Assembly (NCBI GenBank): GCA_027943335.1
Contig: BSBK01005650.1
Location: forward strand, 1,212,501-1,276,500
Length of the DNA stretch: 64,000 bases
DNA from: Chamaecyparis obtusa
Taxonomy: Eukaryota; Streptophyta; Pinopsida; Cupressales; Cupressaceae
Reading direction: 5' to 3'
A program made the translations under genes and the position numbers. This document shows, in pieces, positions 39,458 through 53,450 of the stretch (the stretch's first letter is position 1; each line of letters opens with the position of its first letter). The notes beneath the pieces are model-generated. The model was not told where the DNA came from. It saw nothing but the letters and a program-made list of their open reading frames with translations, and searched no databases.

Positions 39458-42400
39458 AGCCATTATGTATATTTATTTAGCATACTTTTCTTAATTTAAT
39501 ACTTTGGAAGTGGGAATAGATTGATTCCCATACAAATTCCTCCATAGAAATTTATTGTTTATTTTCATTCTTTTTCCATATGCTTTGTTGGAGAATGGAG
39601 GGGGAGAAACTTTTGAAAATTCGAGGCAGAAGTCTAAGATTTATTATAGTTTGGAGTGTGGATTTGAGAGAAGATTTTTTATGTTATTTTCATTATTGTT
39701 TGTGGAGATTTATTCCTTTTCCTTTTGAGGGATATTTTTTATGTTTTTGCATTGATTTCCTTGGAGATTGTTGGAGATCATGGTTGTGCATTGAAGATTT
39801 TGGTTTTATTCTTCATCCATCCTTCCTCCTCTCTCCTTGGGACTGAAGTATTATTTAAATCCCATATTTTCTTGTTGATTTTGTGAATATGTAATGTTAT
39901 ATTGCTAAAATATTGTATTGGATCCATACTTTAAGTATTATGGTATTTTGGAATGAAACCGATTGAATAGATGTGTTTTACCTTGTATTTTTCCTAGATT
40001 TTAAGTTGCCTATTTTTAGAAATACTTTATTTGCACATTTGATTTTGGGTATAGGGTTCTAATTGGTTTGTGATCTATAAGGGAAACTCATAGATCTCAA
40101 ATGGGTACCTCTTGGATTCTTCTTTGAGGGCCCAACCAATGGCCATATAGTGCCATTTTTTAGACCCTATCTGAATTGCCCAATTTCTAACCTAGTTGTG
40201 AAGTAACAGTGTCAAAGTGGGGAAGATTCATCCCAAGTGTGCCACAAATTTGTCCAAGTGTGCAGAAAGAGTGTCCAAGTGTGCAAGAATAAGCCCAAGT
40301 TCACATGGTTTCATCACAAATGCGTAGAGCCTATGTTTTGGCCAACTTTTGTATGGTTAAGGTTTGGCTATATACTGGAGGCATTAGTTTTTTTTGTACT
40401 TTATTTTCTCAATCAGATTTTATGTGTGGGAAAGCATTATGCCATATTTTTATAAATTCATATGTTTTGATTTCTCTATATGTTAATGCTAAGTGGTTTT
40501 GATGCCAAATTAAGGTTTAGGGATGTCCATGAGAGATGGGCAATGTATGTGACCTTAAACATAATTGATGTGATTTCAAATGTTGTATGGAATTCAAAAT
40601 GATGTATCTCATGTTATTGTGATTCAATTATGTTTCCATTATATGGTTTTGAACATAAGAAAGGGAACCTAGGTGCATGGTAGGTTGAGTGGCTCTCAAT
40701 GGGGTCGGGGCCCTACAATGGTTAGTACTAAAGTAACTCATTAACGATTTTTGCAATCAAGTGATAACCTAATAAATGAACTAGGTGGGATATACATTAA
40801 ACAAGATAATTATTTTGCCTCTCCCTTTAGTGCTAGTGTAGGCTAAGGATGGAAGTAGGAGAAGATGTTGTTGGAGACTAGCATAGCCGATGGAGATTGG
40901 CACAATCGAACCACCTTATCCTCATGAAAGGTTGTTCGATTCCACATGAGTCTCATTGGGCTCGGGGTATAGAGTGACCAGTACCAAGGTAACCCAAGAG
41001 GGAGGTTGCATGATGACACTCACCCTACATGTGACCTAGAGTCTCTTTCCTTTTGATTTTATGCCTTGCCTCTAGTAGTCTTGCCTTGCTTTATGATTCC
41101 TAGTTTTTCCTAGCATTGTCTAGAGATTGGTTACCACCCTGTTTTATGTTCGTGGATTGCCTATGTTTATGTGGGGCCTTAGTGTCTACCTCATTAGCTC
41201 ATTAGGAGTGGGCCTTCGAGTTCAATGTTGTTGCACGGTAAATGCTTTTCTCGTTGAGATTCAGTTGGTTTCTATTGTGTGGATGGATCTTCTACCATTG
41301 CCTTCATTCTTGTTGCATTAAGTGACCTTTATTTTGTAAATGATGTTATCATATGCCATGTTGTAATCATATATGTATATTGATGTTATTTGTACCCTCC
41401 TTATGAGAGATTGGTGTAATTATGCTCATGACAATGTAATTGTAATAAAGTACTTTATATAGGGAGGTTAGAATAGATGTTGTTATAAATGTATCTGCTA
41501 GGTAATCTAATCTTGAAAAGAGAACAAAGATGGTTATAAGTTAGAATTGAATAGATTGTTAGTTGAAATTAGTTACTTCATGTTTTTATGAGGGTATATG
41601 TATATGTTGGTAATCAAAGTAGTAGTAGAATTGATTTAATGGTATTATTAGTTGATTTATAATATGTAATCTCATGAAAATTGTAGAAGAATATTAGTGT
41701 ATACGTTTATTGAAGTAAATTTGATTATGGATTATAGTAATGAGTAAGATAGAACATTAATTGGAATTGGTTGCCTTATAGGATTATGATAATATTTGTG
41801 TAATAGAAACAATGTGCTTATAGCATAGGACAAATGATATTGATAGTTGTCTTATAAATGATCATGTAATAAGGAATAAAAGATGATATATAGAGTTAGT
41901 AATCTAATTGGTTAGTTAATGTTAATGATTGGGATTAAGAAATGATTATGTTTAAGTGTTCCAAAAGGGTTATCATAAGTCATCATACGTTAATGGTTAT
42001 TATAGTAAAAGGAAGAATTGGTAACACTTGGTTTGGTGCTCTAAAATGAATCTAGAGATAAAGTTGTTAATGGTTAGAATTCGTATGAGGAATTTCTTAA
42101 TGCTTCCAATACTTAATTCATTGATGCATTTAGATGATTAGTTATGTTGTAGAGTGTTACTCAAGTAGTGACTGTTAAAAAATATAGATCAGAATAGAGA
42201 ATAAATTTAATGCTTTTCTTGAATCAAACCTCTGTTGTATTAGATAATTGCCACTGTGATAGATTTCTAAACAGTAGATATGATCTTATATAAGTATAAG
42301 AATGAACGGTTATTATTGTGAAAGGATATGATCGTACGTGGGTGGACAGTCACATAGTGTCATGGCTTTCCACAATAATAATTGTTTGCTAACAATCATC

Positions 42401-42492
42401 TTCTAATTATAATGATGTTGTTTCACATTAGTGTGTTTAACACTTAAAAAATGATGCAAGGTAATATTGTGATCATCAACTTCAGCGATATA

Positions 42493-42700
42493 AGTCACGG
42501 TATGTATATGTATCATGATTGTCGCCATGATACATATACATATCGTGACTGGTATATATAACAGTGATATAAGTTACGGTATGTATATGTATCGTGATTG
42601 TTATCACAGTCACGATACATATATACATATCGTGACTAATATAAGTCACAGTATGTATAGGTATTGTAATTGTTATCACAGTCACGATACACATTGTGAC
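42493..42700. repeat. Array of three hairpins in the Copia LTR
   Basis: Three successive inverted repeats (42493-42550, 42573-42637, 42645-42700), each with arms of the type GTCACGGTATGTATATGTATC and GATACATATACATATCGTGAC around a short loop. Unit spacing is about 75 bp. Confidence 0.85.
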
Positions 42701-42774
42701 TGATATATATATGACATTTGACTATATTTCCTTCATTGTTGATCTCAATATGAATATGTATATTTACAATATGA

Positions 42775-42877
<103 letters not shown>

Positions 42878-43307
42878 AGCTATTTTCTCAACACTCCCTC
42901 TTCGTAAGAGAGGATTTAAGTTGTATCTCTCAATGTAATAGTATGTCATGATTATCGATACAATTCGGGACAACATGGAGAAGTCATTAGTCATGATTAA
43001 TACTTATGATATATGGCACAATCTAGGACAACCTATTAGGGTGTCAATCATGATATAGTAGTTATTACACAATCCAGTAATAACATAAGCATCAAGATAT
43101 CCGGCACATTCCAGGACAACCCTTTTCGGGTGTCAATCTTGAAGCTTGGTTAACTATTGTCAAGATTGTCACCTTGAAATAGTAACCCCAATTATTTACA
43201 CAGAAGATCTTCATCTTCTTTGAACACAAATGAAATATTTCAATATAACTTTATTTATATATTCATAAATACAAAGTACAAAAGTGGGAATTACATCCCA
43301 ACAAGTT

Positions 43308-46300
43308 TTAATGTTTAGTCATACCAATTTTTCTCCTGAAATAATCTATCTTTAATTTTGCAAGAGGTTTGGTAAAGATGTTAGCATTTTGTTCTTCAAT
43401 GTTGATATAAACTAGTTTAATGATGTTCTTGTCAACCATGTCTCTTATGTAGTGGTAAGGAATCTCTGTGTTTTGATCAATTATGGAAGACTGGATTTAC
43501 TGAGAGTTTGATGCAACTTTGATTATCACAATGAATAATGGTAGGTTTCAAGGGTTTTCCAAAGAGATCAAACAATAGCTTCCTTAACCAGACTGCTTCT
43601 CGAGCTCCCATAGAGGCAGCCATGTATTCTACTTCAGTGGAACTCTGAGCAACAGCCGACTGTTTCCTGTTGAACCAAGATATCATTATTGATCCTAAAC
43701 TGAAACAACATCTTGTGGTACTCTTGTGATCTGTGGAACTGCCTGCCCAATCTGAATCTGAGTAACCCTAAAGTTGGATCTCAACTTTTTCATATTTCAA
43801 ACCAAGTCCAACAGTCCCTCGTAAATATCTCAGTATGTACTTAGCATCCATTAAGTGAATTTGCTTAGGTTCACACATGAAGTGACTTAGTACATTTGTT
43901 GCATAACTTATGTCAGGATGTGTGTTTACCAGATACATGAGGGATCCAATAATTTGTCTGTATGGTGAGGGATCTATAGGTTCAGAATCTTCTGCTTCAC
44001 TTTTTAGCTTGTGTAGATTTGTTTCCATTAGGGTAGCCAATGGTTTACAATCCATCATTTTGAATCTAGTTAGTATGTCAGAGGTATACTTTTCTTGATT
44101 TAAGAAAATGTGGTCTTCCTTTTGCCAAATTTCTAGACCCAGAAAGTAGTGTAGTAGGCCCATATCCTTCATATCAAACTCAGCTACTAGGTCTTGTTTG
44201 CATTTTATAATCAAGTGATCTTCTCCTGTTATAAGCAAGTCATCAACATAAAGAACTAGGATTATCATATCACCTTTTACTACTTTGAAGTAGATGTTAG
44301 GGTCTGCTATGTTCTTGGAGTACCCTAGTTTGGTAAGATAGTTGTATATCCTTTCATACCATGCTTTGGGGGCTTGTTTAAGGCCATAAAGATCTTTTTT
44401 TTAACTTACATACATATCGATCTTTATCATGTGTGATAAATCCTTCTAGTTGCTTTATGTATACTTCTTAATCAATTTTCTCATTCAGAAAAGTAGTCTT
44501 GACGTCCATTTGGTGTACCTTCCATCCTTTAGATGTTGCAATTGCAAGAATGGTTCTTACAGAGGTGTATTGAGTTACGGGAGAAAAAGTTTCTTCATAG
44601 TCAATCCCAGCCTTTTGTGAGAATCCTCTAGCAACAAACCGAGCTTTGTGTTTTTCAATGTTGCCATGTGGAGCATATTTGATTTTGAATAACCATTTTG
44701 AAGAGACAATTGATTTGTCTTTGGGTCTGGGCACAATGTCCCAAATATCATTTTTTAGAATGGACTGATACTCTTCAATCATGGCTACTCTCCAAGCTTG
44801 TTTTGTCAAGGCTTTTTCAACACTGTCGGGTTTAGATTCTGTAAGCTCAGTTAGAAGGGCAGTATAACATTTTTGTGTTCTTGTTCTCTTGTTTTCTTTG
44901 AATATTTGATATGGCTCTACATTATTTTCTTCAAACATCTTTCTTGCCCATAAGGGTCTCTTATTGTTATTTGATATTTCATTATTCTCAACATTTGGAC
45001 ATGTAGGCTCAATATTTGAAGGTGTAGCTCAATATTTGAAGGTGTAGGTTCTGAATCTATTGTGTTATTTTCTCTCTCATTCATAGTTGTAAGATCTCTA
45101 TCTAGATCTGTTATGGAATCACCCTCAGTGTCTGTGGACATGAAGTTTTCTTCAAACTTTACGTCTCTGTTGATTTCTACTGATCTCTGGCCTAGGATAT
45201 AGATTTGATATCCCTTAGTATCCTCATTGTATCCTATGAATATACCCTTCTTCCTAGAGGGTTCTAGTTTAGTTCTCTTTTCCTTTGGAACATGAATGTA
45301 AATAGGACAACCAAAGACTCTTAGATGGCTCAAGTCCGATTTGTTTCCTGTAAATAATTCTTTTGGTGTAGTATTTTCTAAGATAGCATGAGGACACCTA
45401 TTTTGTATGTATACTGTTGTGTTTGCAGCTTCAACCCAGGAGGAGATGTGAATGTTTTGGTCATGCATCATAGCTTTTGTTGCTTCAATAATAGTTCTAT
45501 TTTTTCTTTCTACTACTCCATTCTGTTGAGGATTATATGGTACAGTATACTCCCTCTTAATCCCAACAGATTTGCAGAATTCTTTAAAACTATCAAAAAT
45601 ATATTCACCTCCATTATCAGACCTTAGAGTTTTTATTTTATTGTCAGTTTGGTTTTCAACTAGTGCTTTGAATTCTTTGAACTTAGATAGAACTTCATTG
45701 GATTCTTTTAGTTTTAGGAAGTATATGTAGGTTCTTCTAGAGTAATCATCAACAAAGATTACGTAGTATAAGGCACCTGGCAGGGAGTGTGTTGACATAG
45801 GACCACATAAATCAATGTGAATAAGTTCTAATACATTTTTTAGATTTGTGTTCACTTGTCGAGAAGGACCCTTTTGTATTTTTTTTAAGGCACAACCTTT
45901 GCAGATACCCGAATGTTCAGGTTTTAGATGAGGTATCCCTGAGGTGATTCTATTTAGGGTTGGAAGAGCACTATATCTAATATGACCTAACCTTTTGTGC
46001 CATATCTCATTATTGTTTTGAACTTCATGGCTTAAAGCAATTTTTTGTTCACTACATAATTTATATAGACTGCCTTCCCTAGATCCTATAGTAATGGCAT
46101 TCTTGATATTGAAATTTTTAGTCCAGAGAAGAACTTTATCTTGATTGAATGTGACTCTATATCCTTGATCAGCTAGTCCTGATATGGAGATTATGTTTCT
46201 TTTTATTCCAAGTACATATAGTAATTATTTTAACTGTAAGGTCACTCCTCTTATCTTGATTGAATAGGTCCCAATTCCTTTCACGGGATAAGTAGAGTTG

Positions 46301-47244
46301 TCACCAATTGTAACTTCTTCCGACGAGTGTCCTTTAAAGGTTTCAAATTGATCCCTGAATCCAGTGATATGTCTGGAGGTTGCACTATCAATTATCCAGG
46401 TACTTTTATTTGAGTTCAATTCACTTGCCAAGGCTAAGAAGAAGAGTGGGTTTTCCACTTCTTTGACTTCAACTATTGCAGCTTGAATTTTCTTCCTTTC
46501 TAGACAAAATCTATGAATATGCTTGTATTTCTCACACTTGTACCATTGTACTTTTGAAAGATCCTTTTTATTGAAGGTTTTAGTACTCCTCTTCCTTTTG
46601 GAAAATGTTTTCCTTTTGTTCGACATGTTTGTGTGGAGTGCCAGGACTTCACTTCCTTTGCTAGGTCCTATTCCTCTTGAGATTAATCTTGATTCTTCTT
46701 GAGTGCAATCATTTTTCAATTGTTCAAATTTTGGTAACGGAGGTCTTGCACTTATGCACTGAATGAATGATTCTCAGTAGATAGGTAATCCTCTTAGAGC
46801 AATTAAGGATAGTTCCAGATCATCCATGTTATTTCCAATAGTAAGGAGTTAATCCCTTAACTCTGAGATTCTCATAAAGTAAAAGGTAATGGTTTCCCCT
46901 TTGTTCATTTTTATATTCATAAGTTGTTGTTTTAGAGTCAATAATCTACTAGCATTGTTGATTTCAAATGTGTTTTGAATGGTTTTGAATATTTCAAAGG
47001 CAGTGGTTAATCTTGAAATGCTAGGAAGTATAGAGTCTTTGACAGAGTCAATAATCAACTTCCTAGCTTTGTTATTTCACCTTTTCCAAGTGGATTTTTT
47101 TACGTCATCTTCAGGTATTTTTGGTTCTTTCTCTATATAGTCCTCCAATTCGAGTTCTAGTAGAAGTGAAGTAATTCTAGTTTTCCAAGATATAAAATTA
47201 GATGCACCCTCAAGTCTATCTTCCATTCTCATACCGTGAGACAT
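43308..47244 (-). pseudogene. Copia gag-pol polyprotein, degraded
   Basis: Starts at the ATG complementary to 47242-47244 (MSHGMRMEDRLEGASNF) and ends at 43308, about 1310 codons, the usual Copia size. Order: gag with zinc knuckle (CEKYKHIHRFC, about 46520), protease (WIIDSATS, where DSG is usual), integrase with HKRLGH..CKGC and the core acidic residues (IHIDLCG, RSDNGGEY, VVERKNRT), reverse transcriptase (FKIKYAPHG.. to YVDDLLITG, about 44240), RNase H (STEVEYMAA, about 43630). Stops occur near 47092, 46850, 46763, 46222, 44466, 43765 and 43476. The frame moves at a 20-bp duplication near 45028 and back at an eight-T run near 44395. The normal products package, cut, copy and integrate the element. 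Confidence 0.93.
45008..45047. repeat. 20-bp tandem duplication in Copia pol
   Basis: CTCAATATTTGAAGGTGTAG occurs twice in a row. It lies in the variable linker between integrase and reverse transcriptase and shifts the frame by two bases. Confidence 0.9.
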
Positions 47245-47278
47245 TTTTCTTGTTAAATACCATCTTCTCTAATAACCT

Positions 47279-47291
47279 CGCTCTGATACCA
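47279..47291 (-). promoter_or_regulatory. Primer-binding site of the Copia element
   Basis: CGCTCTGATACCA is the reverse complement of TGGTATCAGAGCG, the tRNA-Met PBS, and directly abuts the LTR at 47292. Confidence 0.9.
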
Positions 47292-47611
47292 TGTTAAAGA
47301 ATATAGATCAGAATAGAGAAGAAATGTAATGCTTTTCTTGAATCGAACCTCTGTTGTATTGGATAATTGCCACTATGATAGATTTCTAAACATCATATAT
47401 GATCTTATATAAGTATAAGAATGAACGTTTACTATTGTGAAAGGACATGACCATACGTGGTTGGACAGTCACGTAGGGTCATGTATTTCCACAATAATAA
47501 TCATTTTCTAACAATCATCATCTAATTATAATGATGTTGTTTCACATTACTGTGTTTAACACTTAACAATGATGCAAGGTAATATCGTGATTATCAACTT
47601 CAGCAATATAA

Positions 47612-47815
47612 GTCACGGTATGTATACGTATCGTGACTGTAGTCATGATACATATACATATCGTGACTGTATATATAACAATGATATAAGTTACGGTATG
47701 TATATGTATCGTGACTGTTATCACAGTCACGATACATATACATATCATGACTGATGTAAGTCACGGTATGTATAGGTATCGTAACTATTATCACAGTCAC
47801 GATACACATTGTGAC
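47612..47815. repeat. Array of three hairpins in the second Copia LTR
   Basis: Counterpart of 42493-42700, with arms such as GTCACGGTATGTAT and its inverse ATACATATCGTGAC. Confidence 0.85.
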
Positions 47816-47928
47816 TGATATATATGACATTTGACTATATTTCCTCCATTACTGATCTCAATATGAATATGTATATTTACGATATGAGCATATGTATGTG
47901 TGTGTGTGCACGCGCTTATCAATAACGA

Positions 47929-48034
<106 letters not shown>

Positions 48035-48387
48035 CTCGTATCTTTTTCATATATCATTTAGAGCATTTGAAGACTTAAATACTATCGAAGCTATTTTCTC
48101 AACAATGACGTTAGGGAACCCTAAGAAGACCCAAGTTAGTAAAGGATTAATATTGCATTCATGATTCACAAGTATTTAGAAATGTGTTATTGTCGCATCC
48201 ATTTTTATCTATGTGCTTTGTAAATGATAAATGTAATTAATGTTTAAGTAAACGATGAAATTATGTTTAGGAAATCTACAATAGCAATAAAAAAATTATT
48301 GTTCCTATATTTGGGTTAGAATAGTGTTGTCTTATCGGGTTCCATAATGGGTTGTTACACTTATAGATTGAGATATTTTGTCCCCTC

Positions 48388-48432
48388 CCTCCTCTCTCTC
48401 TCTCTCTCTCTCTCTCTATGTGCGCGCGCGCA
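48388..48432. repeat. (CT)n run followed by a GCGCGC tract
   Basis: A CT run of about 28 bp, then TGTGCGCGCGCGCATGTGTG, just outside the giant element. Confidence 0.9.
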
Positions 48433-51370
48433 TGTGTGCATCTCTATAACCAATAGGTGTCAAAGCAATACTAGGGGCACTCAATCCCTCCATTGTGTCA
48501 ACCATAACTGTACCTATGGAATGCACATCAATAGTAGCATGATGAGTACCCACAAGCAACAAAATAACAAAATCAATTGTGCATCAAGCACCTCAAAAAC
48601 TAATTCAAAAGCACCAAGCACTAGCAAAGCACATTTTCAAGATTGCACAAGAAGAATAAGCATCATAGGTAGATTAAGTCACTCTCAACCATTCATTGTT
48701 GATTAGGATCAAACGTGTTGAATATACCACAGGAAAGATAGTACACTAGAATTTACCATATGCACATTACAAACATCCAATCATACTTCATTTAGAATCC
48801 AATATCGATGTCCCAAACTTAACCATTACCCCACATGACATGCAATTATATTCACAGAGGAAATAGAATTTACATTTCATTATAATTCTAACTAATGTGC
48901 ATTATGAAGCTCACATATGATCGATCATATATCTCTTAATAATCTACATAAAGATTTAAAAGTCTAGTCAACATTTCATCATGGAAAACACCTTATAATT
49001 AGTTGCACATACAAAATTTATGATTCGATGCAACCTTAATTAATACAATGCTTATATAACTATACATAATTTGTAATACATTTCTCTTTTTAATTACATA
49101 TCAAGAGTTTTCTAACAATTCATATAGAAAGGTACTCTAACCTAATCATTATTTATTTACCACCACGCAGATATAGTACATTCTCCTTGATGTCCTCCTA
49201 TGTACATGTACCATTAGAGGTTCATAATAAACAAGATAGTAACAACACTTTAAAAAAAATAGGGCTAGTAGTATCAAACATTCGTAATAGCCACCACGCA
49301 ATTCAAAAAGAGAAAACCCAAGTGGAAAAACATCAAAGGTTAACATTAAATCATAAAATGTCGATTTCGACAATAAATCAAGTGTGACAAGGGTCACCAA
49401 ATAGATAGAGAGAAGAGTTTGGCGACTAATCCAAGCATATTACTAGTATTAGCCACATCTAAGGGAGTCACTACTACACAACACCTAAGGATACAACATC
49501 CAGGATGCATTAGAGAATAACCCAAGCATAACAGACAATTGAATCATTCTAAATTTCACTCGTAAGTAACTTTATGTCACAATTCATGTGATTACAATTC
49601 CCATTTACTTGCAACCATTTACTATTCTATTGCAATGAAATTATTTCTTTATGCAATTTGACACGGGGAAATAATAATAACACATACACATGGCAATAAA
49701 TTCAATGCATGGTTCTAATTTACTTAAAATGCCACATTCACAAGATAATTATGGTCAATAGGGTCTAATACACAAGTTCCGCCTTAACTACATGTTCGCA
49801 CACAAGGCTACTTCCAAGGCACATCATGAATCTAACACAATGGTTCTTGTGCACTACATATACAATGATGGCTAACAATCATTTACATAGAGATTACCCT
49901 CATTAGGGCATAGACAGGCTCACAGTATAATCACTATAACAAGGATCTACTTAGGTTCGCATACTCACAAGAACAACTCAACAAGTGCACTTTGCCACAT
50001 CAACACTATGGTATCATAATGCAAACTTTACATTAGCAACACAAGTCGTACACTAACAAGATATGAAGAACATGATACCACGGTCACAATAGTAAGATGA
50101 ACATGATGCAAATGTACTAAATAAAATTCTTGATAATATTGCACGTAGGTAATAAGCTACAAAGATTTTCATATGAACACATCGAACAATACAATTGGGG
50201 ACATAGGTCCTTAACCGAATTGACCTACAATGATGATTCACACAAGTTTATCTTATAATCACATGTCTCACATAGAAAATGATGCATTATTTACAAAACC
50301 GATATGCAATGCATTCCAATACAAACATAGCAATATCAACTTATCATAAACATGTATGAATTTTATTTCTATCACAAGGAATACAACACTCTCACACAAT
50401 ACAATAAGCAATGCCCAATTAAGAGCCAATCATTAACACCCAAGTCTAATCAACAAGAAAACAATCACACCATCCCATCGAGAACAGAAGCAATAGGGTT
50501 GCTCAAGGGCCACCAAATATCCATGGAAGCAATAACCAATCATCGAGGAGACCATCACACTAGGGGAACTCCTCAACACACATGAGGGTCACATAAACCC
50601 TAAACAAAATACAATAAATTACCGTGCTAGGTCAAATGAGGTAACACGACCACCATCACCAAAAGCATCCACACTCAAAGCACACAAAGGCCAACCAAAT
50701 TCTCGCAAACAAAGAGTGACCCACCAAAAATAGATCCATAGCCTTCTCAAGAGGCTCTCACACAAGGGTATTTATCCATCCCTAACAAGTGTAGAAGAAT
50801 TGGGAGGTATTGTTCCTCTACCACATGCCACTTGGGTTGGTCCATCTTGAACTCTCGAAAATACCACCTAAGAAACAAGCTAACAGTTAGCCCACCAAAT
50901 ATCCATGGAAGCAATAACCAATCATTGAGGAGACCGTTACATTAGGGGAACTCCTCAGCACACATGAGGGTCACATAAACCCTAAACAAAATACAATCAA
51001 TTATCGTGCTAGGTCAAATGAGGTAACACAACCGCTATCACCAAAAGCATCCACACTCAAAGCACACGAAGGCCAACCAAATTCTCGCAAACAAGGAGCG
51101 ACCCACCAAAAATAGATCCATAGCCTTCTCAAGAGTCTCTCACACAAGGATATTTATCCATCGCTAACAAGTGTAGAAGAATTGGGAGGTATTGTTCTTC
51201 TACCACATGCCACTTGGGTTGGTCCATCTTGAACTCTCGAAAATACCACCTAAGAAACAAGCTAACAATTAGCTCAGAAGTCAAACACTCATGCATCTAA
51301 GCATCATCAACATCAACTTCATGGGTAACAACATAACTAGATATCTCAGTACTACAACATGGGCTCTAAA
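48433..51370 (-). other. Non-coding repeat DNA, possible interior of a minus-strand LTR element
   Basis: No gene is recognised. The LTR-like edge at 51371 has, on its left side, the reverse of a PBS-like sequence, so this region may be the interior of a minus-strand non-autonomous element. A 382-bp tandem duplication occupies 50510-51275. I found no second LTR to close the element. Confidence 0.4.
50510..51275. repeat. 382-bp tandem duplication
   Basis: CCACCAAATATCCATGGAAG starts both copies (50510 and 50892), and the copies agree almost throughout, for example CTTGGGTTGGTCCATCTTGA and AGAATTGGGAGGTATTGTTC. Divergence is a few percent by eye, so the duplication is fairly recent relative to the region. 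Confidence 0.9.
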
Positions 51371-53050
51371 TGTAGATGTAATGCCCCATCGAGGAACACT
51401 CAAGGATAATAGCTAAATAAACAAAAAATAGTATGGAACAGTTTATTTTTTAAAACATTAAAGTCATTCACATGCAACAAACAAAGTTCTAAAGTTCAAA
51501 CCTCAAGACTAAGGCAAATTGCCACTAAGCGACACTACACAAGAGGGAGACTAAAACCAAGGAACTACACCAACCAAGGGAAAATGTATTGTAACACATT
51601 AGGCATGATATATAGGGTGCTTTAAAGTCGCCCCAAACCCTCCCTAAAGTTTTAGATTGTAAATAGGAAAACTAGAACTTTTTCAAGGTCCTAGGTGTCA
51701 TGGATGAGCTATGTCAAGCACTAAATTGCACTCAAACACCACAAGCACCATCCAAACTTACTTTAAACCTTCCTAAAGCTTCTCCAATGGTTATATAACT
51801 CTTCTACCTTCACAATGCAACCAAAATAGAGTCAATTGGACAACTCGAGCTCGTGAAATCCTCTTAGCACTACACTAAAAGACTAGTGCACCCATGAAGG
51901 ACACTAGTACCCAAAATGGACTATGGCACAAATGTGTGACATTAGCATGCTTCACCTTAGTCCACTTTTGGTGCACATGTCCAAAATCTATGCAGGTGTC
52001 CAATTTTCACAAACAAATACAAGTTGTGTTGTCATCTTTGTTCCACACAATTGTCATTGCCAGTGAGCTTCTCCACTTCTACTTACAACCTTTCGAAAAC
52101 CCTAAATACATGGTGAAGATGAAATACAAATATGATAGCCATTTTGAGAGAAATCATCAAAAATAAATTGGGAATGTAGTGTGCAAAGTGTCCCCAACAT
52201 CACTAGGTGACACCTTCAAACAAGGGTTAGATCGGGTGGACCCTAAACATGTCCAATTCACACTTAACTTCCAAAATTTGACTCTATAACTCTCAAACAC
52301 ATCCCAATTGTTTGCAAGCCACATTGGAACACTCTACAAGGGATATCAAGATGTCTCAAATAGACCCAGAATGACCTTTGCTCCCAAGAATCCTTCCTCA
52401 ATTCACTTGAGCTAAGCCATAACTCACAGCAACAGGAGAGGAACAAGGCACCCTCAAGACACCTCAATACAACATTTATGTATATTTTAAGCACCAAACC
52501 ATTTTTTCCTATGAATGAAACCATGGTACACATGCTTCAAATAACTAATACAGAGGAGGGGTATGGTATCAATAAAATCCAATTACATCAAGGAGTGTCC
52601 AACAATACAATTACAAATGTACAAAGCTTTCAAATCAACTACATTATTTACATCAAGGCATGAAATCAAGAACAAGGAGTACAAGGAAGAAGAGGAGAGA
52701 TGCACTCTCAAAACCAACCCACAAATCCAAGTCCATTGGTCTCCAAAAAAAACATGCAAGCATACACAGGTAAGTAATAGATTTACACATTGCCAAACAT
52801 GATGCATACACTCAACCAGTAGCAACTCAAGCATGTAAAAGGCACAATGCAACAACTATTATAAAAGCCACCATCCACAATGTGTCACTATCATCAAACT
52901 TAAGCCTGTGTTGAAACCCATAACACCATTATTCTAGACAAATATGAGTTCAATCTTGTCTAGCTGTTTGCTAGAGAAGAAAGGCAGATTCAGGTGATTA
53001 CAGCCTTACTATCAAATATGAAAATTTCTTAAAGAGAAACCTTAGGACCT
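51371..53050 (-). repeat. Minus-strand LTR-like segment, far end undefined
   Basis: TGTAATGCCCCATCGAGGAAC at 51371 is the reverse of the GGGGCATTACA LTR end seen at 28569. Directly to its left, the minus strand reads TCTACATTTAGAGCCCATG, a degraded version of TCTGGTATCAGAGCCCATG, so the PBS would be here. Internal similarity to the giant LTR beyond the first tens of bases is weak. The right end was not found. No coding sequence recognised. Confidence 0.45.
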
Positions 53051-53069
53051 GTATGGTTCTACTTATCAT

Positions 53070-53450
53070 TTATTTTTTGATGGTGTCTACAAGAAAAACC
53101 CAGGTGATGCAAAGGCAGATAGAGTCGCAGTTAATAATAATGGAAAAGCTGCTTTTAGAATATGCTGGGGCTTGGGTAAGAATTCGAACCATGTTACTGA
53201 GTTTTCAGCTCTAAAAGTCTGAAAATCACTCAAAATTAAGCATCCAAATCCTTCAAATATTGTCTGTACCAAAGCAATTCTGAAAAGATCAACAGTCAGC
53301 ACATTACTCAAGTGTGAAATCTTAATGATGCATCCAAACTCTTTAAACATTATCTTTTCCAAAGCACCTAGGATATCAAAATTGAAACATGATATTGTGA
53401 GAGTTGGTAGGAAACCAACTAGGTGATCTGTAACAACCCCCAAGGTACAA
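53070..53450 (+). pseudogene. Orphan RNase H fragment (LINE-type)
   Basis: Reads FFDGVYKKNPGDAKADRVAV, then GKAAFRICWGLGKNSNHVTE and FSALKV, a stop at about 53219, then an open frame to 53428. This matches the start of the plant LINE RNase H domain (FDGA.KGNPG.AG.G.V.., G....N..AE..AL). No RT is found upstream. It could also be the remnant of a host RNase H-like pseudogene. Confidence 0.65.

Noticed and set aside
42493..42700. Repeat array considered as CRISPR-like
   Set aside because: The units are inverted repeats within a eukaryotic LTR, present in both LTRs, without spacers.
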